Below, one piece after another: positions 1 through 11,017 of a stretch of 64,000 nucleotides of DNA (position 1 is the stretch's first letter; every line of letters starts with the position of its first letter). The notes under the pieces were generated by a model that worked only from the letters and a program-made list of their open reading frames with translations, was not told the DNA's origin and made no database searches. The position numbers and the translations under genes are program-made. Location: NCBI RefSeq assembly GCF_024139115.2, contig NC_085139.1, positions 106,989,935 to 107,053,934 on the forward strand. Direction: 5' to 3'. The DNA is from Armigeres subalbatus. Lineage: Eukaryota > Arthropoda > Insecta > Diptera > Culicidae.

Positions 1-645
1 GTTGCTGGGCCACTAACAAATTGGTCCTCGTCGAAGGTTTTATCGCAATTATCGCTACGTCACACAACGTTTCTGTTGTTGGTTTGTTACCGAATATAGT
101 AACAACCAACGAACCATCGATATATTTGCGTAATATTTAAATATTTAGGAAACAATATTGAGGCATTTCGCCTCATTCACAATCAAAGTGTATCTACTAT
201 CCTATCCATTCTCCCAATTCCTGCCCTTGGAGCAAAATAAATACCAAAGGAGGCAACACCATTTCCGCTGAAAAAGCCGAATGTCGAATAAGAAAGAGGA
301 GACGAGAAAACTTTGGGGAGCTGAGGGAGAAATCGTGGACTGATCGTGGAATCGTATCTGGACTGTAATCGACGCAAGACCTACCGAAAGTTAAAAAAAA
401 GTTCAATTCCGAGTGTTGTGAAAGGTGTGTTTGCTAGTGAAGGCCCCGAATAGTCTGATCAGTGGACGGCTTCTAGCCTTTGAAAGGGATAATTTCCATA
501 GGGAAAACCCTGGTGTAAATTGCATGGATCGCGAAGCTAGGGAACAAGTTCCAACGATTATCGAAGCTACCATCCACCGGCGGAACACTACAGCCTTGGC
601 GGCTGCCTTTCCCAATAAATCCCAAAAACAGGTTAGCCCGTGACC

Positions 646-1215
646 TCGTGTCCAACGCTTCCGCCTGCTGGCGGCGTTTCTCGCGGAGCGGAAGAAAAAC
701 TGTGACCCTCAGCTGCCGTCCACGTGTCCAACACTAGAGCCTCGCTAGAAAGAGCCACAAGATCGAACCAGGCACCGTTCCCGTTAGCCCTCTGACGTCA
801 CTGTGCCCAACGCCTACGTGTCCAACACCAAAGCCGGGAAAACGACGTGACGAAGCCACGAGCACCTCCCCCCCCCCCCTGCGTGTCCAAAACTACAGCC
901 GCGCCGGAAAACGACGAGACGAAGCCTCGTGCTACCACCCCTCTCGACGTGTCCAACACTACAGCCGCGCCAGGAAAAGGACGGGACGAAGCCTCGAGCT
1001 AACCCCCCTCCCCTCGACGTGTCCAACACTACAGCCACGTCGGCTGGCGAACCATTAAGCTACCGTCCACGTGTCCAACACTATCGCGTCATTGGCTGGC
1101 TATCCGGCGGAGCCGGGAAAGACCCACCAAGAACGAACACGGTGCAGCCCGCTGGCGGTCTCGACAAAGCCAAAGCTAACGTTATCGTGTCCAACGCCTA
1201 CGTGTGCAACACTGC
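646..1215. repeat. GC-rich minisatellite, cgtgtccaacactacagcc core
   Basis: A core close to cgtgtccaacactacagcc recurs about nine times (near 646, 722, 818, 883, 946, 1016, 1067, 1185 and 1198) with 50-100 bp spacing. The intervening bases are C-rich and vary. The array is open in more than one frame (for example 929-1312 on +), but the translation is only the repeat read through, so no gene is called. It is much richer in GC than its surroundings. Confidence 0.7.
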
Positions 1216-2342
1216 CGCCTCGCCGAACTCGAAACCCGTTGCCGGTACCGTTGAGTACCCCAGGTATGTCAAACCACATGAGCATGTCGACAATGGGCCC
1301 CAACTCTCATGAACGGCCGCAACAACTCCTTTCTTCCCACTAACCCCAAAACCCAACAATAGAAAATGGAAAAATAAAATATAGATAAAAATGTATCTTT
1401 AAATTCTTAGTTATTTTCAAACGCTATCCCTAAGTGCATGCAATTGCGTCGAACTCTTGTTGTATTGTCCACCTCTCTTCGCTATTCCGTCGTGTATCCC
1501 TTGAGCAGGTAAAGGCAACCCTGAGAACCCTGAAGGTAAGCTAGTTTGGGACGTGTGGACGTCCACTGCATAGACGGCAGGACATCAGTGGCAGTTTCAG
1601 GTTGCCATTACAGTTGTTGTGTGGTTACCCAGTGATTCAGATTAATCTTAATTATCTCTATTGCAGCTGGCCTGCGTTCGCCTTCTTATATGCAGAACAT
1701 TTGTAGCCACAGATGATCATTTCCGTTCTCTGGTGTGCAAAGCCTGCACTTGGGTCTTTGGGTGCAGTATTTCACAAAATGACCTTTTCCCCCGTATTTC
1801 TAACGCATGCTGGATCTGTCCGGATCTTTACAAGCCCCTGCCTGGTATTTGAAGCATCTCTCCGCTTGTTTTTTCACTGGCGGGGTGGCTTTCAATGGGC
1901 ATTTTGCCTACCTCCAGAGTTTTGTTAGCAGCGGCCTAATTTTGGAGGGGTCTGACGGGGTACCGAAAACTGTCCGCCCCGGGGCCCCCTTCCGACAAAG
2001 TCCGGCCCTGGCTGTTTGTGTATCTCCGTACGCTTTCCTTAATCGGATCGACATTTGCATCTCGCCCAGGTTACACTGTGACAATGCAATGCGCTCTTGC
2101 ATGATCGAGCTATCAACCGGAGCGTTGAAAAGCATCTCTTAGGTTTGTATGCCGCTGGTCCTTATTGCTTGGAATTAACTCTCCTATCAAGGAACAATAT
2201 CAGACATGGGCGATCATGGCCTTACGGCAACCTAGAACGTCATGAACACGGCGAAGTTATGAACAAAACAAAAATTGGTATATTGGCAGCGGATGATACT
2301 GTTTCAAGATAAGATTTTTATTCTTCCTTGAACGTCATAGGC
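1216..2342. other. Unresolved stretch, no gene recognised
   Basis: No frame gives a recognisable product. A short + reading at 1661-1852 has a few Cys-X2-Cys pairs but matches no family I can name and is broken downstream. The sequence is of mixed composition and could be old transposon debris. Confidence 0.4.
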
Positions 2343-4400
2343 CATCCAAACTATTCTTCAGTTCGGGACTTGAGATCTACAGCTGCATTTAAGCTTTTTT
2401 TCGGTACTCAAAGCTTCGATATGCATTCAATCATATCTATTACGCCTCCAGGGAATTCAACTAATATCGTAAGACAGTTTTGAGATATTCTGGATCACCC
2501 AAACTGTCCTTGAGTTCGGGACTTGAGATCAACAGCTGTAAAAAAAACATTTTTTTAAGTACTTAAAGCTTCAATATGCATTCAGTTATATCCATTACAC
2601 CTCCTGGGGGGTCAACAGATATCGTAAGACAGTGTTGAGATATTCTGGGTTATCCAAACTGTCCTTGAGTTCGGGACTTGAGATCTAGAGCTGTAGAAAA
2701 AAAAATCAGTTCTTCAAGCTTCAATATGCATTCAATTCTATCCATAACACCTCCTGGGAGGTCAACGAATAAGACAGTGTTGAGATATTCTGAGTCATCC
2801 AAACTGTCCTTGACTTCGGGACTTGAGATCTACAGCTAGCAAGAAGCTATTTTTGGTACTCAAAGCTTCAATATGAATTCATTTGTATTTATTACATCTT
2901 CATGGAAATCAACAGATATCGTAGGATAACTTTGAGACATACTGGGTCATCCAAACTGTCCTTGAGTACAGTACTTGAGATCTACAGCTGCAAGAAAATC
3001 TTTTTTCAGTACTCAGTACTTTTTTCAGTACTCAATATGCATTCAATCATATCCATCGTAAGACAGTGTTGAGATATTCTGGATAATCCAAACTGTCCTT
3101 GAGTTCAGGACTTGAGATCTATAGCTGTAAAATATCTTGTTTCAGTACTTAATGCTTCAATATGTATTCAATTGTATTCATTTCATCTCCTGGCAGGCCA
3201 ACGGATATCGTAGGATAATTTTGAGATATTCTGGGTCATTTAAACTGTCCTTGAGTTCGGGACTTGAGATCTACAGCTGTAAAAAAATCTTTTTTCAGTA
3301 CTTAATGCTTCAATATGCATTCAATTATATCCATTACACCTCATGGGAGGTCAACAGATATCGCAAGACAGTGTTAAGATATTCTGGGTCATCCAAACTG
3401 TTCTTGGATTCGGGACTTGATACATTCAATTTTATTCATTACATCTCCTGGAAGGCCAACCGATATCGTAAGATAGTTTAAAGATATTCTGGGTAATCCA
3501 AACTGTCCATGATTTTGAGACTTAAAATCTACAGCTGTGGAAGTAGATCTTTCGTCAAAGTATCTAATTGTATTACTATACTTATGGATTACGGCTCCTG
3601 GAAGGTCATTATACATCGTAAGATCGTAAGTTTTAATATATTCTACATCATTCTACATTTTTTCAACTTTTAAGGACTACGGCTGCTTTGAAGGCTTATT
3701 TCGTTGCTCAAAGTTTCATTATGTATCTAACAATGTGCATTGTGCACATCTCCTTCAAGACCAAAAGACATTCTAAGATAGCTTATAATATAATATTTTT
3801 TGATTGTTCAATCTTTTCTTGAGCTCGGGACTTGTGATCAACAGCTGTGGTTGTGGCGTTTTTCGCGCTACTCAAAGTTTCGATACGTGATATACTATTT
3901 CCGTTACATATCCTGGAAGTTATTGTCCTTGTATATACCTGCTGATTGTTTGGATATACTGTTGACCACCAAAACTAATTTTGAGTTCGGGACTTCATAT
4001 CTATTGCTACTAAAACGCTTCATTTGTCACATAAATTTTCTTTAGGTATTCAACCATCAACCTGTCCTTGAGTTCTTGACTTGCGATCGACAGTTGACAG
4101 TAGCTTTCTACCATACACGTCATTTTAATATGTGATCAACCACACCCATTACATCTCCTGGAAGTATAACATACATCACCAGATAGTTTAGAGCTTTGGG
4201 TCACCCAAACTGTCCTTGAGGTGCAATCAACAGTTGTAGCAGTGATCTTTTTCCTTACTCAAACTTTTGATACGTATTCAACTATAACCATTTCTTTTCC
4301 TGGAAATCTACAGACATCGTAAGATAGTTTGGGATATTCTGGCTCATCCAAACTATACTTTTATTCGGGACTACAAATCTACAGTTAATAAAAAAAAATT
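2343..4400 (+). repeat. Tandem array of ~150-bp units (arm A of an inverted pair)
   Basis: The unit contains cttgagttcgggacttgag, atctacagctg, an A/T run, cttcaatatgcattcaat, cacctcctgggaggtcaac and gagatattctgggtcatcc. It recurs near 2354, 2510, 2662, 2811, 2961, 3098, 3249 and 3402. More decayed copies at about 3508, 3818, 3978, 4066, 4214 and 4358 bring the total to about 14. Spacing is 149-156 bp in the intact part. The same unit occurs in the opposite orientation at 4617-4835 and 11018-11709, so this is one arm of a large inverted structure. Frames open across it (such as 3137-3481) are repeat read-through. Confidence 0.85.
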
Positions 4401-4616
4401 CTAGAAGTTGCTATATGCATGTGATTATCATAGTTAAATATATATTGGAGCTTTGAGTGACGGAAAACCCAAGTAACCATTAGCACTATATTTCGCTTTT
4501 TCGGCAAATATAAAGCTATTATAGGGCCAATATGACGCATGTTTGCACTGTCACAGCGCTATAGTCACATTATACGGCTTTTTTTAAAGCTTTCCTGTGA
4601 AATTTACTGCTGTGAT

Positions 4617-4835
4617 TGTAGATCGCGAGTTCTGGACTTAACGACGATTTGGATGACCCAGGATATCCCAAAGGATATAGTTTAATACAATCAAACCTTC
4701 ATGAATCGATATTGAAGGGACCATCGACTCATGAAAATATCATAGAAGTCATAGAACATCGACTGTACTGTACATCGATATGTACTTTGACAGTACATAT
4801 TGCATCTTAGAGCATCGAAAAAAGCTAGTGTCGTG
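4617..4835 (-). repeat. Inverted copy of the ~150-bp unit (start of arm B)
   Basis: Matches the 2.3-4.4 kb unit in reverse orientation: gttctggacttaacgacg, then gatgacccaggatatccc, later aaaaaagctagtgtcgt. It breaks off inside a unit, and the missing remainder (gtagatcgcaa, then ctgaactcaagg) resumes at about 11018. This shows that the DNA between is an insertion into the array. Confidence 0.7.
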
Positions 4836-4908
4836 AGCGATTCCAAGCAACTGCATCAAAATTTAACAAAATGTTTAATAATAATTCATGATTTTCTATT
4901 GAGTTGAA

Positions 4909-5245
4909 ACTTTGCACAGTTTTTCAATTTCATCTAAATCGTCATTTTTCGATATCAAATCTTTTTATTGAGTCACGACTAACTTTTCAAAAGGGTGTAT
5001 ATGAAAATGGTTTAAAAATATTCAAAGAGCTACACAGCAAAAACGGAATGTTCGATTGTTATGATTTTTTTCAGCAAAGTTAGACAACGTTAGCATAAAC
5101 CACAAAATCAAAAGTAAATGGTGATTCTTAAAAAAATGTACATCGCAAAAAAAATTTTTTTTTTTTGCTTTAGAAAATATCATTTTTGTCACAAAAACTC
5201 AAATATCTCGAAACCCTATCTTTTTACGAACGTATTTTTTTTAGG
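4909..5245 (+). repeat. Left long inverted arm of the 6.2-kb transposon
   Basis: Inverse of 10293-10961 once the 361-bp insertion there is removed. The shared core runs from the gaaactttgcacag end to the acgaacgtatttt inner end, with scattered mismatches and small gaps in poly-A/T runs. Confidence 0.8.
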
Positions 5246-5846
5246 GAAATTGGTCCATTATATTAGCTATCTACCATAAAATGGTGATGGTAAACTAATA
5301 AACAGAAAAGTTATGACATTTCAAACATTTCCTAATTTTCACAAATAGTAAACAAAAAAAAATTTCAGTGTATTTTTTTTTTTTTTAAGAATTTGATGCT
5401 GATTTTATTGTTAAGGGCCTAGCGTGAGTTAAACAAGTTGTTTTTATGATATTCCATATTTATGTATTCATCGATATTATGTATATTATATGTATACATA
5501 TTATACGTATAAATGAATAAAAATGAATAAACAGATCACGAAAATAATCTTAGATTTGAGATTTAATATCAGCACCAGATTTTTTTTTTTGCAGCGGATG
5601 ATCGATGAGTCTCTCTACTCGATCTATCATATAATCCTAATTATTAAATTAAATGCGGCAGTTACACAATGTTGTTATAGAAACTCTAAGAGTTTTGGCT
5701 TTGAATTTCGGTATGGTATGGGTTCGGTATACCATGAAAACAGTTTATTAATACTTATTTTTTATTTTTTTTTATTCAATTTTTTTACAATATAGAACAC
5801 TTTTGATTTATGATCAGCACAGTTTGAGTATAGCTTTGCTTTAATT
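5246..5846. other. AT-rich spacer inside the transposon
   Basis: No coding potential. It contains long T and A runs and lies between the left inverted arm and the 3' end of the transposase gene, so it is probably transposon 3' untranslated sequence. Confidence 0.5.
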
Positions 5847-7800
5847 TTATTTTCCGACAATGGTTCCTTGGATCGTTTTTGCATTATTATATTGCTTGCT
5901 GAGCTCTGAAGCCTTTATTTCGTACTCTTCAGTAGTAGTAAAACAAAATGATAATTTTATTAAATCTTTATTTTTTCTACGATTCGCCCAATCAAAAAGT
6001 TCTTTCGCAGTTTTAATTGGATGCTCACGTTCTTTGGCTAAACTTGCTCTTGTGGCCATGCGCTTTATTGTTCCTCCAATAGCATCACAAGGACCTTTGC
6101 CATGTGACGTAGCAAAAAAATGCCATTCTGCATCAATTCCGTACATTGATTTAAATTGACATAGGCTCGAAAAATTCTTACGATTTTTGTACTGCGACGC
6201 TGCTCCATCAGACATGAAATATATCTTTTTGACTACTTTATTCTTATCAACGCGTAAAAAGTTAATCATTTTTTCAATGAACAAGTTTACGGATACTGAA
6301 TCGTGTCTTAAATCTTCGGAAATTATAATAAAACTTAAGTGTTCAATTTGCGTACTTCCATTAAAATAAATAACGAATGGATGAATTGTAGCTTGTTGTA
6401 CGTTCCAGTGATGGGACTGCACTTCATCAATACAAAGCTGTAATTTTCAGAAAAATCACAAATGACTAAAAATTCACCATTTTGTAATGTATTTTTCGTA
6501 TTTTTTAAAAAGCTGGATCGCTCTGTTTTAATGAAATCGTGAGGGATTAAACTTTCTAATTTCAAGCAAAAATATGATACAAACTCATCTACAGGTTTTA
6601 CAATAGTTTCTAGGTCACACCTATCCGTGGTCACCCATTGCTCAAATGATAACTGATCAATACATTTTTCTTCAAACTCAGCGAATAAAGTATTTTCCAA
6701 TGATGAAGAACCTGGACAATCAGAACAAGATCGTAGATAGCAATTTGATGTTGTATTTTCACACAAAAGACTACCAGTTAACGTTTTAAAATCCTTTGTT
6801 AAATTGATTCTTTTCAAACTATGTAAAATAAGATTATTATTCTCATGGGTTGTGCACACACACACATTATGTGTTCCTGAATTGGAAAGAAGCTTGCATT
6901 GCCTTGGCCGAAGGCTTGCAAATGAGGAAAAACCTACTTTAATATTATCGTGAATTTCCTTGAAACGTGTGTACGCTTCTTTCAAAGTCGTCATCATTAA
7001 TCGTTTTTGAATTGCTTGACGCTTTCCATCTTTTTTTACTGATACATAATCTTTTTGACCAGGCATAGCTCGACTTACTTCATCATCTTCAAAATATTGA
7101 ACTACTATTTCTTTTGTCTCATCTGTAAATGCAGTACTAGACCTAGTATTTTTGGTTGAAAGACAGTTATTCTTCAATTGTTTTGCCTCTTTTACTGTAT
7201 TTCTATTGATTTTGAACTCATCAATGGCATCCTGAATAGACCACGAACTTGGCAGCATCGACGAAATCAATAATTTTTCTTTCCTTGTCGTGGCTGCATT
7301 CGAGAACCTTTCCTTCATATTTATAATTACCTCATCGTAGTCTGTATTTTCCACATCATCAGGTCCTAATTTGAAGAGGTTTCTTCGTACAGCTTTGTTT
7401 ATTTCACGGTATTTTTTCTCCGGGTAATAAACGTAGTCCATCTTACTCCATTTAATCAGGTCACTTTTATCCCAGCTATGCCCTCGTTAAAGCGTTCGAT
7501 GTTGACCTTTTGGATACACTCATCTTCCGATTGATTTGTTGAAACAGATTTCGCTGATGGTACGGTGGCAAGGCTCTCAGCACTTGATACTTCTGGCAAT
7601 TCCTCAGTTGTTGTCGTTTTCGAACTTCCTGCGCTCTGCTCAACCGATGATATACAGATTGCTCTTTTGTCAACGTTTAGACGACAGGACGTGCAAATGC
7701 GTAAATTTGTATTCAATGTGGACATTGGAGCATAACCAGTCGCTTTCAGTTTATCTATGGTGCTTTCGGTGAGATTTCGTAACTCTTTTGAACACTTTTT
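5847..7800 (-). pseudogene. Sola-like DDE-type transposase, broken
   Basis: Three collinear - strand readings form one protein. 7800-7456 carries a Lys/Cys-rich N-terminus with a CTSC pair and a Ser-rich linker. 7441-6335 is the 368-residue middle part with many Cys and the segment CDFSENYSFV. 6422-5847 carries DEVQSHHW, FMSDGAASQYKNR, FFATSHGKGPCDAIGG and TIKR. The second and third readings are out of frame at about 6435, where about two bases appear lost, and there is a stop between the first two. The Asp of DFSEN and the Asp of SDGAAS are candidate catalytic residues. I recall similar proteins as transposon genes of cnidarians and arthropods. Position inside inverted arms supports a transposase. 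Family placement is inference. Confidence 0.65.
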
Positions 7801-10292
7801 TTTCCATCAAACGGCCTACAACAGTTGAGAAAGCGGCTACTCATGTTGTTCGTTATATTCCAATAAACAAAATCACTTTTAAGTTTTTACTGACTAGTTT
7901 GGTGTCATTTGCTTGACTGAACAAAAAAATTACCATAAGATCTTTAACAACCTTAGTGGTAGTAATTTTTTTTGCTTTTTCGTGAGCATTGTCATGGTAT
8001 ATACCTATCATGCATTTGTAGTTGTTGAAGATACCCGTTTCCTCCCGATCATAAAGCCTATTCTCTAAGAGGTATATTTTTTGCAGGTAAACTATAGACG
8101 TACACGTGTATATAAATTTTTGATTTTGCAGCTTTTGTCTTAAAAATAACATTTCTGATATGTTTCTTATTATCAACAGGTTTCAAAACTATTAAAAGAA
8201 TTTTTCGCCAGTCACGTACAATGAAAATTATGACATTATCAATACTTTTGATCACACAACCGCGAAGTGGACGTAGGACTTGACTTGAACATGCCTTCAA
8301 ATATATATAATATGTATGTCCTAATCTCTCACATCAACTAATGTGTAGAAAATATCAACGATAACAGCCCAAACATTGATATATGTAATAGTTTTCGTGG
8401 GCCATTCAGAAATATCTCAAATACAAAATACATTATATTCCCTTCTTTGGCAAGACCTGTTCATCAAAAAACTACTTCGAACGTGAATATTCAAAAACTT
8501 TCCAGGAAGTATCTATCCGGTCACGGACGGGAAGCGGTGGAACTGCCTGTAATGAGCCACCAGTTGGCTCAGCAGGGATGTAGACTGTATCTCTGCCTTT
8601 CGACTCAAGGGTTTCCAAGTCCGTACGATAGCGACAGAAGGAGAAAATTATTTAACTCTTATAGCATTGAAAAAAAGCTGTTTGTTTTGGCCTAGTTCAA
8701 ATAAGTAAGCGGTATTTTCAAATAATGATGTATTTCGCGAGATGATATAAAAAAGACTGAATCCTCTGCGAGCGAATGTACTTTTCTTTTAACTTAATTT
8801 TGAATTGTCTCTGCTTCCCGATAGGTCGAACAATCAGTGAACGTTTTGTTTTCCCTTCATTATCGATGCGTTCGTGATGGGTTTCTTCTTTTTTACTCTT
8901 GTTACTTGCTGTTGGCGTCTATTTAGTACATCATCGTACAACATCGTTAGTAGTAGGGGACCGAAATACCCGCAGTCGACTCGGGATTTGATGAAATGTT
9001 ATTGATAATATTTGGCGTGTTATCTCCGATTTTTATATTTCAAAATATATTTCATTATATGAGAGATTTGGACATATAAGGTATCTCTGAGCCCCTTTCC
9101 CACTGTTCGTTTTGAAATTATTAATAAAAAAAAGTATATTGATAATCTGCTCATCACGTATAAAATATTATCTTTAGAATATTGGATTTGGCACCCAAGT
9201 ACAATTTCTAACGCGAAGAGTATTGAAAACTTTGACATTGAACTCTTTAGTAAGACTATTCTAAGTCAGTGATTCTCAGAAGAACCGTTTGCTTTGAAAA
9301 CATACACTATCTAACTTCATATGTTGTCTATTGTTGTAGTGGACTGTAAAACTTGTACTGGGTGCTACGGGCTGGAGCACGAAAGGAAAGCAGCCTTCAT
9401 GAGGCATATCCGCCGATGTGTGCTAGTTCTCCGTATGCAGCCAGCAGGACGCGAACTGCCTTAATGCAGCGACCGACGAACCAGTGACGAATTGCAAAAA
9501 ATTGAGAAAATTATCATTAACTCTCTTGGCCCTGATAAGGGCCGAAAATTAACTTATCCAAGGACAACTGGTTGACCGAGTGAGTTTCTTGCTCGAAACC
9601 AAACCCATACAATTTCTTTTATAGCACATTGCAATTCCTTCTCTTGCTTTTCTTCAGCCTGTCTCGGCTCGATGCCAATGCCGCCCGGCCTCGGCTCGAC
9701 TCTGCGACTGCTGCCGGTCGGGTCTACAGGGTGAGCTGCTTCTGCATCTTCTTCTGCTGCTGTACTGGTTTATGCTTCGGCTGATGCTGGCCCCGACGCT
9801 GCCGATCCGAAAAAGCGGATGATGGGTACGATGCTACCTGGCTAAAAGGCTCGAGTGCCAATCTGCTGTCGAATCGATGCTGCTTGCTCCGCTTGTCCCA
9901 GTCAGAATGAAAGAAAAAAGAATAGCGTTGCGCTATTTTATGCCTTTTCGGCACACCCAGCGGCAGCTCATTCGCTGGAGTCTATACCAATCAGAAGATG
10001 CTAAAGGAATGATGCAAGAATGATGCGGTACCCATATTTATAGGTTCCCTTGAACTCAATGTTTTGCATTGAAAACAGTTTTAGGCCTATTGAAACAATG
10101 TTTTCGGATCTTATCAAGTATGGACATGAAAGGAATACTCATAATCTGTCGATTTAGGAGCTTGCCGTATAAATTCGTTCACTGAGATGAACGATATTAA
10201 CGATTAAAATCTTTTAACACAACGTAACGCGGTCGATTTAGAAATTTTGAAATGACACCCGGTATAGTAAAGAGAGACGTAAGTCCTACGTC
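7801..10292. other. Non-coding interior of the transposon
   Basis: No reliable coding region. 8447-8695 and 9724-9954 are open but show no recognisable motif. The 9340-10030 part is distinct, GC-richer DNA that includes, on the - strand, TATA-like strings (ggcataaaatagcg near 9940, tgctataaaagaaatt near 9620) and a hairpin at 9528-9543. It may be captured sequence. Confidence 0.4.
9528..9543 (-). other. Candidate histone-type 3' stem-loop
   Basis: Read on the - strand this is GGCCCTTATCAGGGCC, a six-base-pair stem with a four-base loop, preceded by A/T and followed by aagagag. Metazoan histone mRNA stem-loops have the form GGYYCTNNNNAGRRCC. No histone reading frame lies upstream on the - strand, so it may be fortuitous or a stranded fragment. 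Confidence 0.25.
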
Positions 10293-10414
10293 AAAAATAC
10301 GTTCGTAAAAAGATAGGGTTTTGAGATATTTGAGTTTTTGTGACAAAAATGATATTTTTAAAGGTAAAAAAAAATTTTTTTACTGTGCATATTTTCTTAA
10401 GAACTATCATTTAG

Positions 10415-10775
10415 TTCAGTTCAATTAAAGGTAATTGCCTATTTCCGGGGATTAAACCACCCGACTTGGACGTTAATTTACAATGTTATGAAAACTCATA
10501 TGTGAATATGTACGTTATGTGGAAGATATTGATTTGGAAAATGTATTGGAGGTAACCACTTTCCCTTCGATGGGACTCGAACCCATGACCCTACAGTACG
10601 CTAGACTGGTGCTTTAACCAACTAAGCTACGAAGGACCTCCGTCGGCCTTCGCGTCGGGGTTCGAGTCCCATCGAAGGGAAAGTGGTTACCTCCAATACA
10701 TTTTCCAAATCAATATCTTCCACATAACGTACATATTCACATATGAGTTTTCATAACATTGTAAATATCATTTAG
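10415..10775. mobile_element. SINE-like insertion arranged as an inverted dimer
   Basis: The repeat tatcatttag stands at 10405-10414 and 10766-10775, a 10-bp target duplication. The insert has two inverted arms: tttacaatgttatgaaaac to cttcgatgggactcgaacc on the left, and its complement on the right from gggttcgagtcccatcg to cattgtaaa. Arms are about 115 bp and nearly identical. The loop is a tRNA-like segment. The rest of the left end (about 60 bp) is not inverted. The design looks like a tRNA-derived SINE whose body is duplicated head to head. Confidence 0.6.
10563..10635 (-). other. tRNA-like fold (SINE head, not a functional tRNA)
   Basis: On the - strand it starts tccttcgtagcttagttgg and ends with a B-box-like gggttcgagtcccatc and a seven-base acceptor partner. 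The anticodon stem cagt/actg closes the loop ctagcgt, which would read AGC. The rest does not resemble tRNA-Ala, and it sits within a retroposed foldback insert, so it is called a SINE promoter. Confidence 0.5.
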
Positions 10776-11017
10776 TTGTCTAACTTTGCTGAAAAAAATC
10801 ATAACAATCGAAAATTCCGTTTTTGCTGTGCAGCTTTTTAAATATTTTTGAACCATTTTCACATACACCCTTTTGAAAAGTTAGCCGTGACTCAATATGA
10901 AGATTTGATATCGAAAAATGACGATTTAGATGAAATTGAAAAACTGTGCAAAGTTTCAGATATTTTCGAAATGGTCGCTCAGGATCGACTGGCATGCCTC
11001 CGTGGAATGCCTCAGGT

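Larger units (their letters stand above)
10293..10961 (-). repeat. Right long inverted arm of the 6.2-kb transposon
   Basis: Inverse of 4909-5245. It is interrupted by a retroposed insertion between 10415 and 10775 flanked by tatcatttag. The innermost match is aatacgttcgtaaaaagat. Confidence 0.8.
4836..11017. mobile_element. ~6.2-kb DNA transposon with long terminal inverted repeats
   Basis: The left end (tgagcgattcca at 4835) and the right end (tggaatgcctca ending near 11017) are imperfect inverses. Further in, 4909-5245 is a strong inverted match to 10293-10961: gcacagtttttcaatttc, atttagatgaaattg, cagcaaagttagacaac and acgaacgtatttt all reappear reversed. Between the arms is a broken transposase gene on the - strand (5847-7800). 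Removing the element joins a satellite unit split between 4835 and 11018. A secondary retroposon interrupts the right arm at 10415-10775. I cannot assign the superfamily with certainty; the transposase looks Sola-like. Confidence 0.7.

Noticed and set aside
3137..3481. 114-codon frame
   Set aside because: Read-through of the ~150-bp satellite units; internal repeats match the DNA period.
10563..10635. Functional tRNA gene
   Set aside because: Poor match to any isoacceptor and located inside a retroposed inverted dimer with a target duplication.
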